DNA of 64,000 nt from Pseudomonas koreensis (GTDB lineage: Bacteria; Pseudomonadota; Gammaproteobacteria; Pseudomonadales; Pseudomonadaceae): contig NZ_JALJWP010000001.1 of the NCBI RefSeq assembly GCF_024169245.1, positions 186,001-250,000 of the forward strand. The letters are read 5' to 3'. Below are positions 1 through 12,973 of this stretch, in pieces; positions within the stretch are counted from its first letter, which is position 1, and every line of letters begins with the position of its first letter. The notes under the pieces are model-generated. The model had not been told where the DNA came from. It did no database searches and was given only the letters and a program-made list of their open reading frames with translations. The position numbers and the translations under genes are program-made.

Positions 1-568
1 CCGCCGCCGCGCCCATCATTACCACCGTGGCGCCGAAGTCCGGCTCCATCAGCAACAGACCGGCCATCGGCAGCAGGACGATGAACGGTTTGAAGAAGCC
101 CATCCAGCTCTCGCGCACTTCTTTCTGCCGGCGCACCAGATAACCGGCGAGGTAGATCACCACGAACACCTTGGCGATTTCCGACGGCTGCACGTTGAAG
201 AAGCTGAAACCGATCCAGCGCATCGAACCGTTCACTTCACGGCCAATGCCGGGAATGATCACCATCACCAGCAGGCCGAACGCACCGATCAGCATCATCC
301 AGCCGAGGCGCTGCCAGGTGGCGATCGGAATCATCATGGTAACGATGCACGCGCCCAGACCCAGCACCACATAGATAAGGTGGCGAATCATGTAATACAG
401 CGGACTGCCCGACTGCGCCGCCGCCACTTCGGTGGACGCCGAAGCGATCATGATCAGGCCGAGACCAAGCAGCGCCAGGCAACCGGCGAGCATCGGGAAG
501 TCGAGGTCGATGCCACGCCCGGTGATCAGCGGCGACGGGTACGGCTTGATGATGTTTCTCAGGTTCAT
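1..568 (-). CDS. ftsW: Lipid II polymerase FtsW, N-terminal part (cut by window edge)
   Basis: About 189 N-terminal residues of a SEDS-family septal peptidoglycan glycosyltransferase are visible; the rest lies beyond base 1. The translation begins MNLRNIIKPYPSPLITGRG, then runs through several hydrophobic membrane segments and includes the SEDS stretch FNVQPSEIAKVFVV. The ATG at 568 overlaps the murD stop codon as ATGA, which fixes the start and implies translational coupling. It is the last visible gene of the dcw cluster and would work with FtsI, encoded upstream in the same transcript. Family assignment is secure from the motif and the position; the C-terminus cannot be judged. Confidence 0.93.
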   Translation of the reverse strand, partial: MNLRNIIKPYPSPLITGRGIDLDFPMLAGCLALLGLGLIMIASASTEVAAAQSGSPLYYMIRHLIYVVLGLGACIVTMMIPIATWQRLGWMMLIGAFGLLVMVIIPGIGREVNGSMRWIGFSFFNVQPSEIAKVFVVIYLAGYLVRRQKEVRESWMGFFKPFIVLLPMAGLLLMEPDFGATVVMMGAAA

Positions 569-1911
569 GCCAGTTCCTCCACAGCGCGGACGAACTGGTG
601 ACCACGGTCTTCGTAATTCTTGAACATGTCGAAACTGGCGCAGGCCGGCGACAGCAGCACCACGTCACCCGGTTGGGCGGCGGCGCGGCATTGCGCAACG
701 GCGTCGATCAACGAGGTCGCGCGAATCAGCGGCACTGCATCGCCAATGGCTGCGCCGATCTTGTCGGAGTCGCGGCCCATCAGGATCACGGCGCGGCAGT
801 TGGCCGCCACCGGATCACGCAGATCGTTGAATTCGGCGCCCTTGCCATCACCGCCGGCGATCAGAATGACCTTGCCGTCGATGTCCGCACCGAGGCCTTC
901 GATGGCGGCCAGAGCAGCGCCAACGTTGGTGGCTTTGGAATCGTTGTAATAGGCCACGCCGTCGAGATCGCGCACCCACTGGCAGCGATGCTCGAGCCCG
1001 GTAAACGTGCGCAGCGCCGCGAGCATGGCGTCGAACGGCAGACCCACAGCGTGGCCCAATGCCAAAGCTGCAAGAGCGTTGGACTGGTTGTGCGCGCCGC
1101 GAACTTTCAACTCACGCACCGGCAGCAGATTCTGGAATTCGAAGGCCAGATACTTCTCGCCATCGTCTTCGCGGATACCGAACGCTTTGAAATCCGGTTT
1201 GCTCAGGCCAAAGGTCCAGCATGGCTGGCCTTCGCCGATCAATGGCCGGCTCAGGGCATCCTGACGGTTGACCACAAACTGCTTCGCGCCACGGAAGATC
1301 CGGTGCTTGGCCAGGTGATACGCCGGCAGACCGCTATAGCGATCCATGTGGTCTTCGCTGATGTTCAGCACGGTGGCGACTTCGGCGTTGAGCTGGTCGG
1401 TGGTTTCCAGCTGGAAACTCGACAGCTCCATCACGTAAAGCTCAACGTCGTCGCTGAGCAGATCCAGCGCCGGGGTGCCGAGGTTGCCGCCAACAGCGAC
1501 GCGCTTGCCGGCCACAGCCGCCATCTCGCCGACCAGCGTGGTGACGGTGCTTTTCGCGTTGGAACCGGTGATCGCCACGATCGGCGCCCGCGCGTTACGC
1601 GCGAACAGCTCGATGTCGCCGGACATTTTCACGCCACGGGCCGCGGCGGCTTGCAGGGCCGGGGTCGCTAGCGCCAGGCCGGGGCTCACGTAGAGCTCGT
1701 CGGCACGGCAGAGGAATTCGACGTCCAGCTCGCCACAACGCACTTCCACGTGCGGATAGTCACGCTTGAGCGTGGCCAGTTCCGGTGGATTTTCCCGCGT
1801 GTCGGCGACAGCAAACGACGTGCCCCGGTTCGCCAGGAAGCGAACCAGGGACATGCCGCTCTTGCCGAGGCCGACAACGATGCGGAAGTGGTCAGAAGCG
1901 ATCAGAGACAC
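565..1911 (-). CDS. murD: UDP-N-acetylmuramoylalanine--D-glutamate ligase MurD
   Basis: Cytoplasmic Mur ligase that adds D-glutamate to UDP-MurNAc-L-Ala using ATP. The protein has 448 residues, normal for the family. An N-terminal Rossmann-like UDP-binding domain (IVVGLGKSG, residues 11-19) is followed by the ATP-binding loop ITGSNAKST at about 114-122 and a C-terminal ligase domain. It lies 5 bp after mraY and overlaps ftsW by 4 bp, so it is co-transcribed in the dcw cluster. Nothing unusual is seen. Confidence 0.97.
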   Translation of the reverse strand: MSLIASDHFRIVVGLGKSGMSLVRFLANRGTSFAVADTRENPPELATLKRDYPHVEVRCGELDVEFLCRADELYVSPGLALATPALQAAAARGVKMSGDIELFARNARAPIVAITGSNAKSTVTTLVGEMAAVAGKRVAVGGNLGTPALDLLSDDVELYVMELSSFQLETTDQLNAEVATVLNISEDHMDRYSGLPAYHLAKHRIFRGAKQFVVNRQDALSRPLIGEGQPCWTFGLSKPDFKAFGIREDDGEKYLAFEFQNLLPVRELKVRGAHNQSNALAALALGHAVGLPFDAMLAALRTFTGLEHRCQWVRDLDGVAYYNDSKATNVGAALAAIEGLGADIDGKVILIAGGDGKGAEFNDLRDPVAANCRAVILMGRDSDKIGAAIGDAVPLIRATSLIDAVAQCRAAAQPGDVVLLSPACASFDMFKNYEDRGHQFVRAVEELA

Positions 1912-1916
1912 TCGTT

Positions 1917-2999
1917 CTACCTCAGCTTCAGGGTGGCAAGGCCGACCAGGACAAGAATCACCGTGATGATCCAGAAACGGACGATCACGCGCGGCTCGGG
2001 CCAGCCCTTGAGTTCAAAGTGGTGGTGGATCGGCGCCATGCGGAACACGCGGCGACCGGTCAGCTTAAAGGAGGCAACCTGAATGACCACTGACAGGGTT
2101 TCCATCACGAACACGCCGCCCATGATGAACAGGACGATTTCCTGACGGACGATCACGGCGATGGTGCCCAGCGCCGCGCCGAGTGCCAGTGCACCGACGT
2201 CGCCCATGAACACTTGCGCCGGATAGGTGTTGAACCAGAGGAAACCGAGGCCGGCACCAATCAGCGCACCGCAGAACACGATCAGTTCGCCTGCGCCCGG
2301 CACATAAGGAATCAGCAGGTATTCAGCGAATTTCACGTTACCCGACAGGTAGCAGAAAATCCCCAGACCGCCGCCGACCATCACGGTTGGCATGATCGCC
2401 AAGCCGTCTAGGCCGTCAGTCAGGTTGACTGCGTTGCTCGAACCGACAATCACGAAGTAGGTCAGCACGATGAAGCCGGCGCCCAGCGGAATGCTGTAGT
2501 CCTTGAGCATCGGCAGGATCAGCGTGGTTTCCACCGGCGTCGCGGCAGTCATATAAAGGAAGATCGCTGCGCCGAGGCCGAACACCGACTGCCAGAAATA
2601 CTTCCAGCGGCTCGGCAGGCCACGGGAGTTTTTCTCGATGACTTTGCGGTAGTCGTCGACCCAGCCGATGGCGCCGAACAGCAGGGTCACCAGCAGCACC
2701 ACCCAGACGTAGCGGTTGCTCAGGTCAGCCCAAAGAAGAGTACTGACGCCAATCGACGACAGAATCAGCGCGCCACCCATGGTCGGCGTGCCGGATTTGG
2801 ACAGGTGCGATTGCGGGCCGTCGTTACGCACCGATTGGCCGATCTGACGGTTCTGCAGAGTACGGATCATCCACGGGCCATAGCACAGCGACAAGACCAG
2901 CGCGGTCAGTACACCGAGAATCCCGCGCAGGGTCAGGTACTGAAAGACCGCGAAGCCTTTGTAGAACTGTTGCAGATACTCCGCTAGCAGCAGCAGCAT
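1917..2999 (-). CDS. mraY: Phospho-N-acetylmuramoyl-pentapeptide transferase MraY
   Basis: Integral membrane enzyme that transfers phospho-MurNAc-pentapeptide to undecaprenyl phosphate, forming lipid I. With the start at 2999 ([12 protein letters not shown]) it has 360 residues, the usual length; a longer frame to 3026 exists, but the chosen ATG shares one base with the murF stop (TAATG). Family motifs are visible: [26 protein letters not shown] and the HHH segment [12 protein letters not shown] near the C-terminus. About ten hydrophobic segments are present. It lies between murF and murD in the dcw operon. Confidence 0.96.
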   Translation of the reverse strand: MLLLLAEYLQQFYKGFAVFQYLTLRGILGVLTALVLSLCYGPWMIRTLQNRQIGQSVRNDGPQSHLSKSGTPTMGGALILSSIGVSTLLWADLSNRYVWVVLLVTLLFGAIGWVDDYRKVIEKNSRGLPSRWKYFWQSVFGLGAAIFLYMTAATPVETTLILPMLKDYSIPLGAGFIVLTYFVIVGSSNAVNLTDGLDGLAIMPTVMVGGGLGIFCYLSGNVKFAEYLLIPYVPGAGELIVFCGALIGAGLGFLWFNTYPAQVFMGDVGALALGAALGTIAVIVRQEIVLFIMGGVFVMETLSVVIQVASFKLTGRRVFRMAPIHHHFELKGWPEPRVIVRFWIITVILVLVGLATLKLR

Positions 3000-4366
3000 T
3001 AATGTTTCTCCAGACTGGACCCGCACAGAGCCGCAACGATGTTTTCCATCGCTGCGCTGCGCGAACCCTTGATCAAAATGGTGGTGTTTGTGTCCTGCTC
3101 GGCGGCGAGGGCCTGGATCAACTCGGCCTGTGTGCCGAAGTGCTGTGCCTGCTCACCGAAAGCGTTTACGGCGTGGACCATGTTCGGCCCGACGGCGTAA
3201 AGCGCGGAAACCTTGCCTCGGGCGTACTCGCCCACGTCGCGGTGCCCCTGCTCCGCCCAGTCGCCCAACTCGCCGATATCCCCGAGCACCAGAACGGTGC
3301 GGCCGGAAAAGCCGGCGAGTATATCAACGGCCGCGCACATCGAGGTGGGGTTTGCGTTGTAGGTGTCATCGATCACGCGCATGCCGTTTTTCGCCAGTTG
3401 CGCGACGGTGCGTCCCTTGACCGGTTGCACCGCGCCGAGCCCGGTGGCAATGCCGAACAGCGACACGCCCAAGGCGTGAGCAGCAGCGGCGGCAGCCAAA
3501 GCATTGGCGACGTTGTGGGTACCGAGCAGGTTCAGTTGCACGCGCTCACTGCCTTCCGGCGTGTGCAGATTGAACGCCGGGCAGCCACGGGCATCAGTGG
3601 CCAGATCGCTGGCGTGGAAATTCGCCTCGCTGTTGCTCAGGGCGAAGGTCAACACCTGGCGACCGGCAGCGCGGGTCCTCCAGATACCGAAGGCCTTGTC
3701 ATCGAGGTTGAGCACGGCGATGCCATCGGCGGCCAGACCCTCGATGATTTCGCCTTTGGCTTCGACGATTTTTTCCGGACCGCCGAACTCACCAACGTGA
3801 GCGGTGCCGGCATTGTTCAGGATCGCTACGTGCGGCTTGGTCAGCCCGACGGTGTAGGCGATTTCGCCCAGACGCGAGGCGCCCAGTTCGATCACGGCCG
3901 AGGTGTGTTCCGGCGCCAGTTCGATCAGGGTCAGCGGTACGCCGAGGTCGTTGTTTAGGTTGCCACGGGTGGCCAGCACCGGGCCGCGGGTGCGCAGGAT
4001 GCTCGCGAGCATTTCCTTGACCGTGGTCTTGCCGCTGGAACCGGTCACCGCTGCCACTGGCTGGGTGAACGCAGCACGATTCAAGGCACCGAGTTGGCCC
4101 AAGGCCTGACGGGTGTCCTTGACCAGCAATTGCGGCAGCGCGCTGTCGGCGACTTCACGCTCGACCAGTGCCGCCACGGCGCCTTTGCCAGCGACATCAT
4201 TCAGATAATCGTGGCCGTCGAAACGCGGCCCGGTCAGGGCAATGAACAGCTGGCCGGGCTGGATCGCGCGGCTGTCGATGCTCACGCCGTTGAAACTGGC
4301 GTCGCTGCCGATCAGACGGGCTTCGAGCGCGTTGGTCAGCTCGCTGAGTGTCAGGGCCTTAAGCAT
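2999..4366 (-). CDS. murF: UDP-MurNAc-tripeptide--D-Ala-D-Ala ligase MurF
   Basis: Adds the D-Ala-D-Ala dipeptide to complete the UDP-MurNAc-pentapeptide. The 455-residue protein has the three-domain Mur ligase layout with the P-loop [12 protein letters not shown] at about residue 107 and the conserved [11 protein letters not shown] segment in the central domain. Its start overlaps the end of murE by 8 bp and its stop shares a base with the mraY start, so the three genes are translationally coupled. Length and motifs are ordinary for a gammaproteobacterial MurF. Confidence 0.96.
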   Translation of the reverse strand: MLKALTLSELTNALEARLIGSDASFNGVSIDSRAIQPGQLFIALTGPRFDGHDYLNDVAGKGAVAALVEREVADSALPQLLVKDTRQALGQLGALNRAAFTQPVAAVTGSSGKTTVKEMLASILRTRGPVLATRGNLNNDLGVPLTLIELAPEHTSAVIELGASRLGEIAYTVGLTKPHVAILNNAGTAHVGEFGGPEKIVEAKGEIIEGLAADGIAVLNLDDKAFGIWRTRAAGRQVLTFALSNSEANFHASDLATDARGCPAFNLHTPEGSERVQLNLLGTHNVANALAAAAAAHALGVSLFGIATGLGAVQPVKGRTVAQLAKNGMRVIDDTYNANPTSMCAAVDILAGFSGRTVLVLGDIGELGDWAEQGHRDVGEYARGKVSALYAVGPNMVHAVNAFGEQAQHFGTQAELIQALAAEQDTNTTILIKGSRSAAMENIVAALCGSSLEKH

Positions 4367-5821
4367 GGGCCACCTCCCACGCGGTCAGGGCATGATCAGC
4401 CTCGACCAGATCGGAAAACGCATGGCGCACGCCGTTGATTTCCTGATAGTCCTCATGACCTTTACCGGCCAGGACAATGACGTCGTCCGCGGTCGCGCCG
4501 GCAATCAATTGCGCAATGGCCTGACCGCGACCGGCGACGAAAGTGACTTTATCCACAGCGGTAAAACCGGCGCGGATGTCGTCGAAAATCACAGCAGGAT
4601 CTTCGGTGCGCGGATTGTCATCGGTAACCAGCACCTGATCGGCCAGACGCTCGACCACTTCGGCCATCAACGGACGCTTGCCGCGATCGCGATCACCGCC
4701 GCAGCCGAACAGGCACAGCAGTTGGCCTTTGACGTGCGGGCGCAGTGCAGTGAGAACTTTTTCCAGTGCATCCGGGGTGTGGGCGTAATCGACCACCACC
4801 AGCGGTTGCGTGCCGCCACCCAGTCGCTGCATGCGACCGGCCGGGCCTTCGAGCTTCGGCAGCACTTTGAGAATTTCGTCGAGGGCGTAATCCAGACCGA
4901 GCAAGGCGCCGACTGCGGCCAGAACGTTGCTCAGGTTGAAACGGCCGAGCAGCGTGCTGCGCAGATGATGCTCGCCCTGCGGCGTGACCAGCGTGGCGCG
5001 CACGCCGTGGTCGTCGAACTGCGCTTCGCGGCAGAACAGGTACGCGCTGCTGTCGAGCAGGCTGTAGGTGATCAGGCGCGACTCGCGTTTTTCCGCCGCC
5101 AGTTGCCGGCCGAAATCGTCGTCGAGGTTGACCACCCGGCACTTGAGGTCATTCCAGGCGAACAGCTTGGCCTTGGCCTCGGCGTACGCTTGCATCGTGC
5201 CGTGATAATCCAGGTGATCGCGGGACAGGTTGGTCATCACCGCCACGTCGAACGCCAGCGCGGTGACCCGGCCCTGATCCAGACCGTGGGACGACACTTC
5301 CATGGCCACGGCTTTGGCGCCGGCCTTTTTCAGGTCGCCCAGCGTCGCTTGCACGGCAATCGGGTTCGGCGTGGTGTGCAGGCCGCTTTCCAGCGCGCCA
5401 TAAAAACCGGAACCGAGGGTGCCGACGATGCCGCAATGCTGACCGAGCAGATCCAGCGCCTGCGCGACCAGTTGGGTCACGCTGGTCTTGCCATTGGTGC
5501 CGGTGACGCCGATCAGGTTCAGGTGATGACTCGGCTCACCGTAAAAACGCCCGGCGATGTCCGACAACTGCGCCGCCAGACCCTTGACCGGAATCAGCGG
5601 CACGTCGGTGATTGGCAGCACGGTAGCGCCTTCGACTTCATAAGCCACGGCAGCCGCGCCACGTTGCAAGGCATCGGCAATGTGCGCACGGCCATCGAAG
5701 CGTCCGCCGGGCACGGCGAGAAACAGGTCGCCGGCGCGCACGTTGCGGCTGTCCAGCGCCAGTTCACGGATCAACAGATCGTGGCCGGCTTGGGGGAATA
5801 TCTTGTTCAGACTTAATGACA

Positions 5822-5822
<1 letters not shown>
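4359..5822 (-). CDS. murE: UDP-MurNAc-L-Ala-D-Glu--meso-diaminopimelate ligase MurE
   Basis: Adds meso-diaminopimelate as the third residue of the stem peptide. The protein has 487 residues; the P-loop is GVTGTNGKTSVTQ. The C-terminal domain carries DDNPRTEDP, the DNPR signature that distinguishes diaminopimelate-adding from lysine-adding enzymes, as expected for a Gram-negative wall. It shares one base with ftsI upstream and 8 bp with murF downstream. Confidence 0.97.
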
Positions 5823-7850
<2,028 letters not shown>

Positions 7851-7854
<4 letters not shown>

Positions 7855-8798
7855 CGCAACTTCTCCGCGACACGCATGACAGCGCTACGGGAACGTGGGT
7901 TGGCTTTGAGTTCGGCGTCGGAGGCCGTCTGCGCTTTGCCGTGGATTTTGATTTTCGGTTCGAAGGCGACGTGGCGAACCGGCAGGTTGCGCGGCAGGTT
8001 ATCGGCTTCGCCTTTCACCAGCTTGCGCATGAACAGTTTGACGATGCGGTCTTCCAGCGAGTGGAAGCTGATCACCACCAGACGGCCGCCGATTTCCAGC
8101 GCTTCCAGCGCGGCATCGAGCCCGGCCTCCAGATCGCCCAGCTCGTTATTGACGTGAATGCGCAAACCCTGGAACGCACGGGTGGCCGGGTTCTTGCCTT
8201 TTTCCCACGCCGGGTTGGCGACTTTCAGCACTTCGGCCAGATCGGCGGTGCGCTCGAACGGCTTGATGTCACGACGTTCGGCAACGGCACGGGCCATGCG
8301 CCCGGAAAAACGTTCTTCACCGTATTCCTTGAACACCCGGGCGATTTCTTCCACCGGCGCGGTGTTGACGAATTCGGCAGCGCTGATGCCACGGGACGGG
8401 TCCATGCGCATGTCCAGCGGCCCGTCATTGAGGAAGCTGAAGCCGCGTTCGGCGTCGTCGAGCTGCGGCGACGACACGCCGAGGTCGAGCAGAATGCCGC
8501 TGACCTTGCCGGTCAGGCCTTGCTCGGCAACCACCGAGCCGAGCTCGGCAAAGCTGCGCTGCACAACGACAAAGCGGCCGTCTTCGGCCGCTAGCGTTTG
8601 CCCGGTGGCAATCGCTTGTGGATCCTTGTCGAACCCGATGAGTCGACCGTCCGGCCCGAGCTGGCTGAGGATCAACCGGCTGTGCCCGCCGCGCCCGAAC
8701 GTGCCGTCCAGATAGCAGCCATCAGGACGTACGGCGAGAGCCTCGACGGCTTCGTCAAGCAGTACGGTGATGTGGTTAAAGCCGCTATCAATAGTCAC
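7851..8798 (-). CDS. rsmH: 16S rRNA m4C1402 methyltransferase RsmH (MraW)
   Basis: SAM-dependent enzyme that N4-methylates C1402 of 16S rRNA in the decoding centre. The 315-residue protein begins with [13 protein letters not shown] and the SAM-binding stretch [11 protein letters not shown]; the typical GVSSPQLD and [10 protein letters not shown] segments follow. The same nucleotide is 2'-O-methylated by RsmI, whose gene lies about 1.3 kb away across the RNase P gene. It overlaps mraZ and ftsL by 4 bp each. Confidence 0.97.
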
Positions 8799-9250
8799 AG
8801 GATCAAATCACGCAGTTCATCAGGCATCGCGCCCGGTTGTTGAATAGCAGCAAGGTCAGCGGCAGACACCGCGTTCCATGCATCCTCGTCCCACAATTGG
8901 AACTTGTTCAGTTGGCCGACCAGCATCGCGCGCTTGTCGAGCTTGGCGTACTCGCGCAAACGCGGCGGAACCAGGAAACGCCCACTGCCATCGAGTTCGA
9001 GGTCGACGGCATTACCAATCAATAAACGTTGCAGGCGACGGTTCTCTTCGCGAAGCGAAGGGAGTGCGCGCAACTTGGTTTCAATAATTTCCCACTCATC
9101 GAGCGGGTAGACACACAGACATGGATCAACGGCATCGATGGTCACGATCAATTGGCCGGAACTGCGCGAATCGAGCTCGTCACGGTACCGGCTCGGCATG
9201 GCGAGACGGCCCTTTGCATCGAGACTGATAGCGTTAGCTCCGCGAAACAC
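8795..9250 (-). CDS. mraZ: Transcriptional regulator MraZ
   Basis: Ring-forming AbrB-like DNA-binding protein of 151 residues that binds repeats in the promoter of its own operon. Two tandem SpoVT/AbrB-type half domains are visible: residues 5-50 with [14 protein letters not shown], and residues 80-125 with [14 protein letters not shown]. Translation starts at a GTG preceded by a GGAGAA ribosome-binding site 8 nt upstream. It is the first gene of the dcw cluster, and its likely operator is seen directly upstream at 9293-9318. Confidence 0.96.
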   Translation of the reverse strand: MFRGANAISLDAKGRLAMPSRYRDELDSRSSGQLIVTIDAVDPCLCVYPLDEWEIIETKLRALPSLREENRRLQRLLIGNAVDLELDGSGRFLVPPRLREYAKLDKRAMLVGQLNKFQLWDEDAWNAVSAADLAAIQQPGAMPDELRDLIL

Positions 9251-9292
9251 GTCAGCGTTTCTCCAATTTTTATCGTTTTGAGCTCAAAAAAC

Positions 9293-9318
9293 CCACTTCA
9301 TGCCACTTTCCGCCACTT
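9293..9318 (-). promoter_or_regulatory. MraZ-type operator: three perfect direct repeats
   Basis: On the plus strand CCACTT occurs at 9293-9298, 9303-9308 and 9313-9318, i.e. AAGTGG three times at exact 10-bp spacing on the coding strand of mraZ. Tandem GTGG-type repeats at one-helical-turn spacing upstream of mraZ are the known MraZ recognition pattern. They begin at the predicted transcription start, so bound MraZ would block promoter clearance. That binding occurs here is inference. Confidence 0.8.
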
Positions 9319-9324
9319 GCGCAC

Positions 9325-9354
9325 ACTATAGGAATGCGCCCACCACACCGTCAA
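9325..9354 (-). promoter_or_regulatory. Sigma70 promoter of the dcw cluster
   Basis: On the minus strand TTGACG (9349-9354) and TATAGT (9325-9330) are separated by 18 bp, a strong match to the sigma70 consensus. The predicted start falls near 9318, next to the MraZ-type repeats, leaving a leader of about 70 nt before the GTG of mraZ. Confidence 0.75.
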
Positions 9355-9654
9355 GGCGCGGATTAAAGGAAAAGCCTTACAGAACGGAGATTTAGCGACG
9401 TAAAAGGAGGCTTAACGAGAATCTGACGTGAAGTTTTGACCGATAACTTGATGCAGCACTGAAAGCTGCGCTCGAAAGTTAAAGTAGTTTGTTAAGAGTA
9501 AGATTTTTTCGGTATTACAAAGACGCTTCGGCTGTTGATTGAAGCAAGGTGGGAAAAGGCTATTACCGCGTTTGCCGCTGCCGGAATTTCAGACCTGGCC
9601 GGCTGATATTACACAGCCGCGTCTTCTTTGTTTCAAGCAGGGAAAGAAAAAGAT
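9355..9654. other. Non-coding gap between the dcw promoter and rnpB
   Basis: About 300 bases, more AT-rich than their surroundings, with no supported reading frame. A small inverted repeat, GGCTG/CAGCC, lies near 9600-9617 just beyond the RNase P RNA end, and the minus strand is U-rich (ATCTTTTTCTTTCC) directly after rnpB. These may belong to rnpB 3'-end formation. Nothing else is recognised. Confidence 0.5.
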
Positions 9655-10006
9655 GGAGAGTCGATCTGTAAGCCGGGTTCTGTCTTGAACAGTCATTCGT
9701 CTACGATGGCCATCACTGGACATCTTTAGCAACCTACCCGGTCCCAGCGCGGGCCACGCCTTGGGACCCTATTTGGTCTTGCTCCAAGTGGGGTTTACCT
9801 AGCCACGAACTGTTGCCAGACGTGCGGTGCGCTCTTACCGCACCTTTTCACCCTTACCGGCGCTTGCGCGCTTAGGCGGTTATTTTCTGTGGCACTTTCC
9901 GTAGGCTCACGCCTCCCAGGCATTACCTGGCACTTCGCCCTATGGAGCCCGGACTTTCCTCCCCCCCCTAATTTTCATAGAGGGCAGCGACTGTCCGATC
10001 GACTCT
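9655..10006 (-). ncRNA. rnpB: RNase P RNA (bacterial class A)
   Basis: Catalytic RNA that trims 5' leaders from pre-tRNAs together with the protein RnpA. The minus-strand transcript is about 352 nt and begins AGAGTCGATCGGACAG. It holds the universal segments GGAGGAAAGTCCGGGCTCC near the 5' end and ACAGAACCCGGCTTACAG near the 3' end; its termini pair (AGAGTCGATC with GATCGACTCT). It sits between mraZ and rsmI. A run of eight G residues precedes the 5' conserved block. End positions are good to a few bases. Confidence 0.95.
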
Positions 10007-10015
10007 CCGCCGCGA

Positions 10016-10044
10016 AGGTTAACGGCAGAGCGCCGGAAGAACAA
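10016..10044 (-). promoter_or_regulatory. Putative promoter of rnpB
   Basis: On the minus strand TTGTTC (10039-10044) and TAACCT (10016-10021) have a 17-bp spacer and end about 9 nt before the first base of the RNase P RNA. Position and spacing fit a sigma70 promoter; the hexamers are moderate matches. Confidence 0.55.
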
Positions 10045-10079
10045 GCGCTAAAACCCTCCAGAGCGCCATGGGCGACGGC

Positions 10080-10952
10080 TTACACGCCTTTCTGCTTATC
10101 CAGCGCCACTTGATAAAGCACGTTTTTGCGCTCGCCGGTGATTTGCGCTGCCAGTGCGGCGGCGCGCTTGAGCGGCATTTCTTCCAGGAGCAGATCGAGG
10201 ATGCGCATGGCTTCGCTGCTGACCGCGTCCTCCGACTCCGGCGCGGTCCACCCAGCCACCAGCACCACGCACTCGCCGCGCTGCTGATTGCTGTCGGACT
10301 CGACGAAAGCGCGCAGCTCGCTGAGCGGCAGGCCTTTGAGGGTTTCGAAGGTTTTGGTGATTTCCCGCGCCAGCAAAGCCTGACGCTCGCCGCCAAACAC
10401 CGCTTCCATATCCTGCAAGCATTCGAGAATGCGATGCGGCGCCTCATAGAAGATCAACGTGCGCGGTTCTTCTTTGACCGCTTGCAGACGTGCCTTGCGC
10501 CCGACCGACTTTGCCGGCAGGAAACCTTCGAAGATAAAACGGTCGGACGGCAATCCCGCCGCCGACAGCGCCGCAATCAACGCGCAGGCACCCGGTACCG
10601 GAACCACACTAATGCCGGCCGCACGGGCCTGACGGACCAGGTGATAACCCGGATCGGAGATCAGCGGCGTGCCGGCATCGGAAATCAGCGCCACGTTGTC
10701 CCCCGCCAGCAGCCGGGTGATAAAGCGGCTACCCTCATCCCGTTCGTTGTGTTCGTGACACGCCGCCAGTGGCGTGCCGATGCCGAAGTGCTGCATCAGG
10801 CGCGCCGAGTGCCGTGTGTCTTCCGCCGCGATCAATGCCACTTCACGCAGGATCTTCAGGGCCCGGGCGCTGATGTCGTCCAGGTTGCCGATGGGCGTCG
10901 CCACCACATAAAGCGAGCCAGCAGCGGAATTCAAAGGACCTGGAGCAGTCAA
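10080..10952 (-). CDS. rsmI: 16S rRNA 2'-O-C1402 methyltransferase RsmI
   Basis: Tetrapyrrole-methylase-fold enzyme that 2'-O-methylates C1402 of 16S rRNA. Recognisable blocks are LYVVATPIGNLDDIS, AAEDTRHSARL, LISDAGTPLISDPG and VPVPGACALIAALSAAGLPSDRF. I chose the TTG at 10952 (MTAPGPLNSAAGSLYV) because GAGGTG lies 6 nt before it, giving 290 residues; an in-frame ATG at 10985 has no clear ribosome-binding site. It is divergent from lpoA, the same arrangement as E. coli yraL/yraM. It complements RsmH at the same nucleotide. Confidence 0.93.
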   Translation of the reverse strand: MTAPGPLNSAAGSLYVVATPIGNLDDISARALKILREVALIAAEDTRHSARLMQHFGIGTPLAACHEHNERDEGSRFITRLLAGDNVALISDAGTPLISDPGYHLVRQARAAGISVVPVPGACALIAALSAAGLPSDRFIFEGFLPAKSVGRKARLQAVKEEPRTLIFYEAPHRILECLQDMEAVFGGERQALLAREITKTFETLKGLPLSELRAFVESDSNQQRGECVVLVAGWTAPESEDAVSSEAMRILDLLLEEMPLKRAAALAAQITGERKNVLYQVALDKQKGV

Positions 10953-11162
10953 AGCGCACACCTCGTGATCGGTAAAAGCTGCCATTGTAGCGCGTCACGA
11001 GGTTGGCGGTGCGCTCCAGCCGAACGCGGTTTTTCCCACGGTTGTACGCTTGCGCAACATTTACCCCAGCTAAATTGACCGATTCACGCCAGTAACATCG
11101 CGCCCCGGCCAGTGCTTGGGTACAATTCCACGCTAATTTGATCGAGTATCAGGAACACTTAC

Positions 11163-12973
11163 ATGATCGCTTGCCTGCGGCTGTTCACTGCCCTCTGCCT
11201 CGCTGCCTTATTGGCCGCTTGTGCCAGCTCCCCTTCCTCCAGCCTTGGCGAACTTCCACGGACTCCGGACGCCAGCATCGAGCAACTGCTCGAACAGGCC
11301 GCCCAGGCTAAAACCCCGGAACAAGCCGCCCTGCTACGCCTGAGCGCGGCAGACCAGGCTTATCGCCAGGGCAATGCCGGCCAGTCCGCGCAAATCCTGC
11401 AACAAGTGCCGGTGGAGCAACTCAAGCCGGGCCAGCAGATTTTCGCCAACACGCTGTCCGCCGAACTGGCCATGACGCGCAATCAGCCGAAAGCCGCGCT
11501 GACTGCCCTGAGCCATCCAAGCTTGCAGAAGCTCGGTGAGATGCCAGAAGAGCAGCAAGTACGCACCGGCACCGTTCACGCCCGCGCCCTTGAAGCCGAT
11601 GGCCAGACACTGGCCGCCGCTCGCGAACGCGTGTTCATCGCACCGATGCTGGAAGGCGAAGCGGCGAGCAAGAACCACGAAGCGATCTGGACCCTGATCG
11701 CGTCGCTGCCAACCGATCAATTGCAACCGAACAACACCGACGATCTCGGCGGCTGGATGGCGCTGGCGCAAGCGGTGAAAACCGCAGGCACGCTGGAACA
11801 GCAACAAGCCGCAATCGACAACTGGCGCGCGCAGAATCCAAAGCACCCGGCCGCAATCAACCTGCCGCAGCCGCTGACCAAACTCAAGGAACTGGCCAGC
11901 CAGCCACTGAGCAAAATCGCCCTGCTGCTGCCACAGGACGGCCAACTGGCGTCGGTCGGCAAAGCGCTGCGTGAAGGCTTCATGGCCGCGCACTATCAGG
12001 CGCAACAGGCCGGGCAGAACCCACCTGCCATTGAGTTCTACGACAGCTCGAAGCTGACCTCGATGGACGAGTTCTATCGCAAGGCCCAGGCTGACGGCGT
12101 GCAACTGGTGGTCGGCCCGCTGGAAAAACCGCTGGTCAAGCAACTGAGCACCCGCCCGCAACTGCCGATCACCACCCTGGCGCTGAATTACAGCGAAGGC
12201 GAGCAAGGTCCGGCACAGTTGTTCCAGTTCGGTCTGGCGGCTGAAGACGAAGCTCGCGAAGTCTCCCGTCGCGCCCGCGCCGATGGCCTGCACCGCGCCG
12301 CGATCATGGTGCCGAAGGGCGAATGGGGCGACCGCGTCCTGCGCGCGTTCAGCCAGGACTGGCAAGCCAATGGCGGCAGCATCGTTGCCACTGAACGTGT
12401 CGATCAGCCGGTGCAACTGGCCCAGCAGATCGCCGACATGTTCCAGCTGCGTCAGAGCGAAGCCCGCGCCAAGAGCCTGCAGAATGTTGCTGGCACCAAT
12501 GTCGCCGCGCAGCCGTCGCGTCGTCAGGACATCGAATTCATCTTCCTCGCCGCTACGCCGCAACAGGCCCAGCAGATCAAGCCGACCCTGAACTTCCAGT
12601 ACGCTGGTGACGTTCCGGTTTACGCGACCTCTCATGTGTACAGCGCCAGCGGCGACGTCAACCAGTACAACGACATGAACGGCATTCGCTTCTGCGAAAC
12701 CCCTTGGCTGCTGGAAACCAGCGATCCGCTGCGCCAGCAAGTCACCGCGCAATGGCCGCAAGCCAATGGCAGCCTCGGTCGCCTGTACGCCATGGGCGCT
12801 GACGCCTATCGTCTGGCACCGCGACTGGGCCAGCTCAAGGCGCTGCCGGACAGCCGCATCGAAGGTCAGTCGGGCAGCCTCGGCATGACCCAGACCCAGC
12901 GCGTTGTACGTCAGTTGCCCTGGGCGCAGTTCGTCAGCGGTCAGGTGCAGCGTCTGCCGGACACGCCGCGCTG

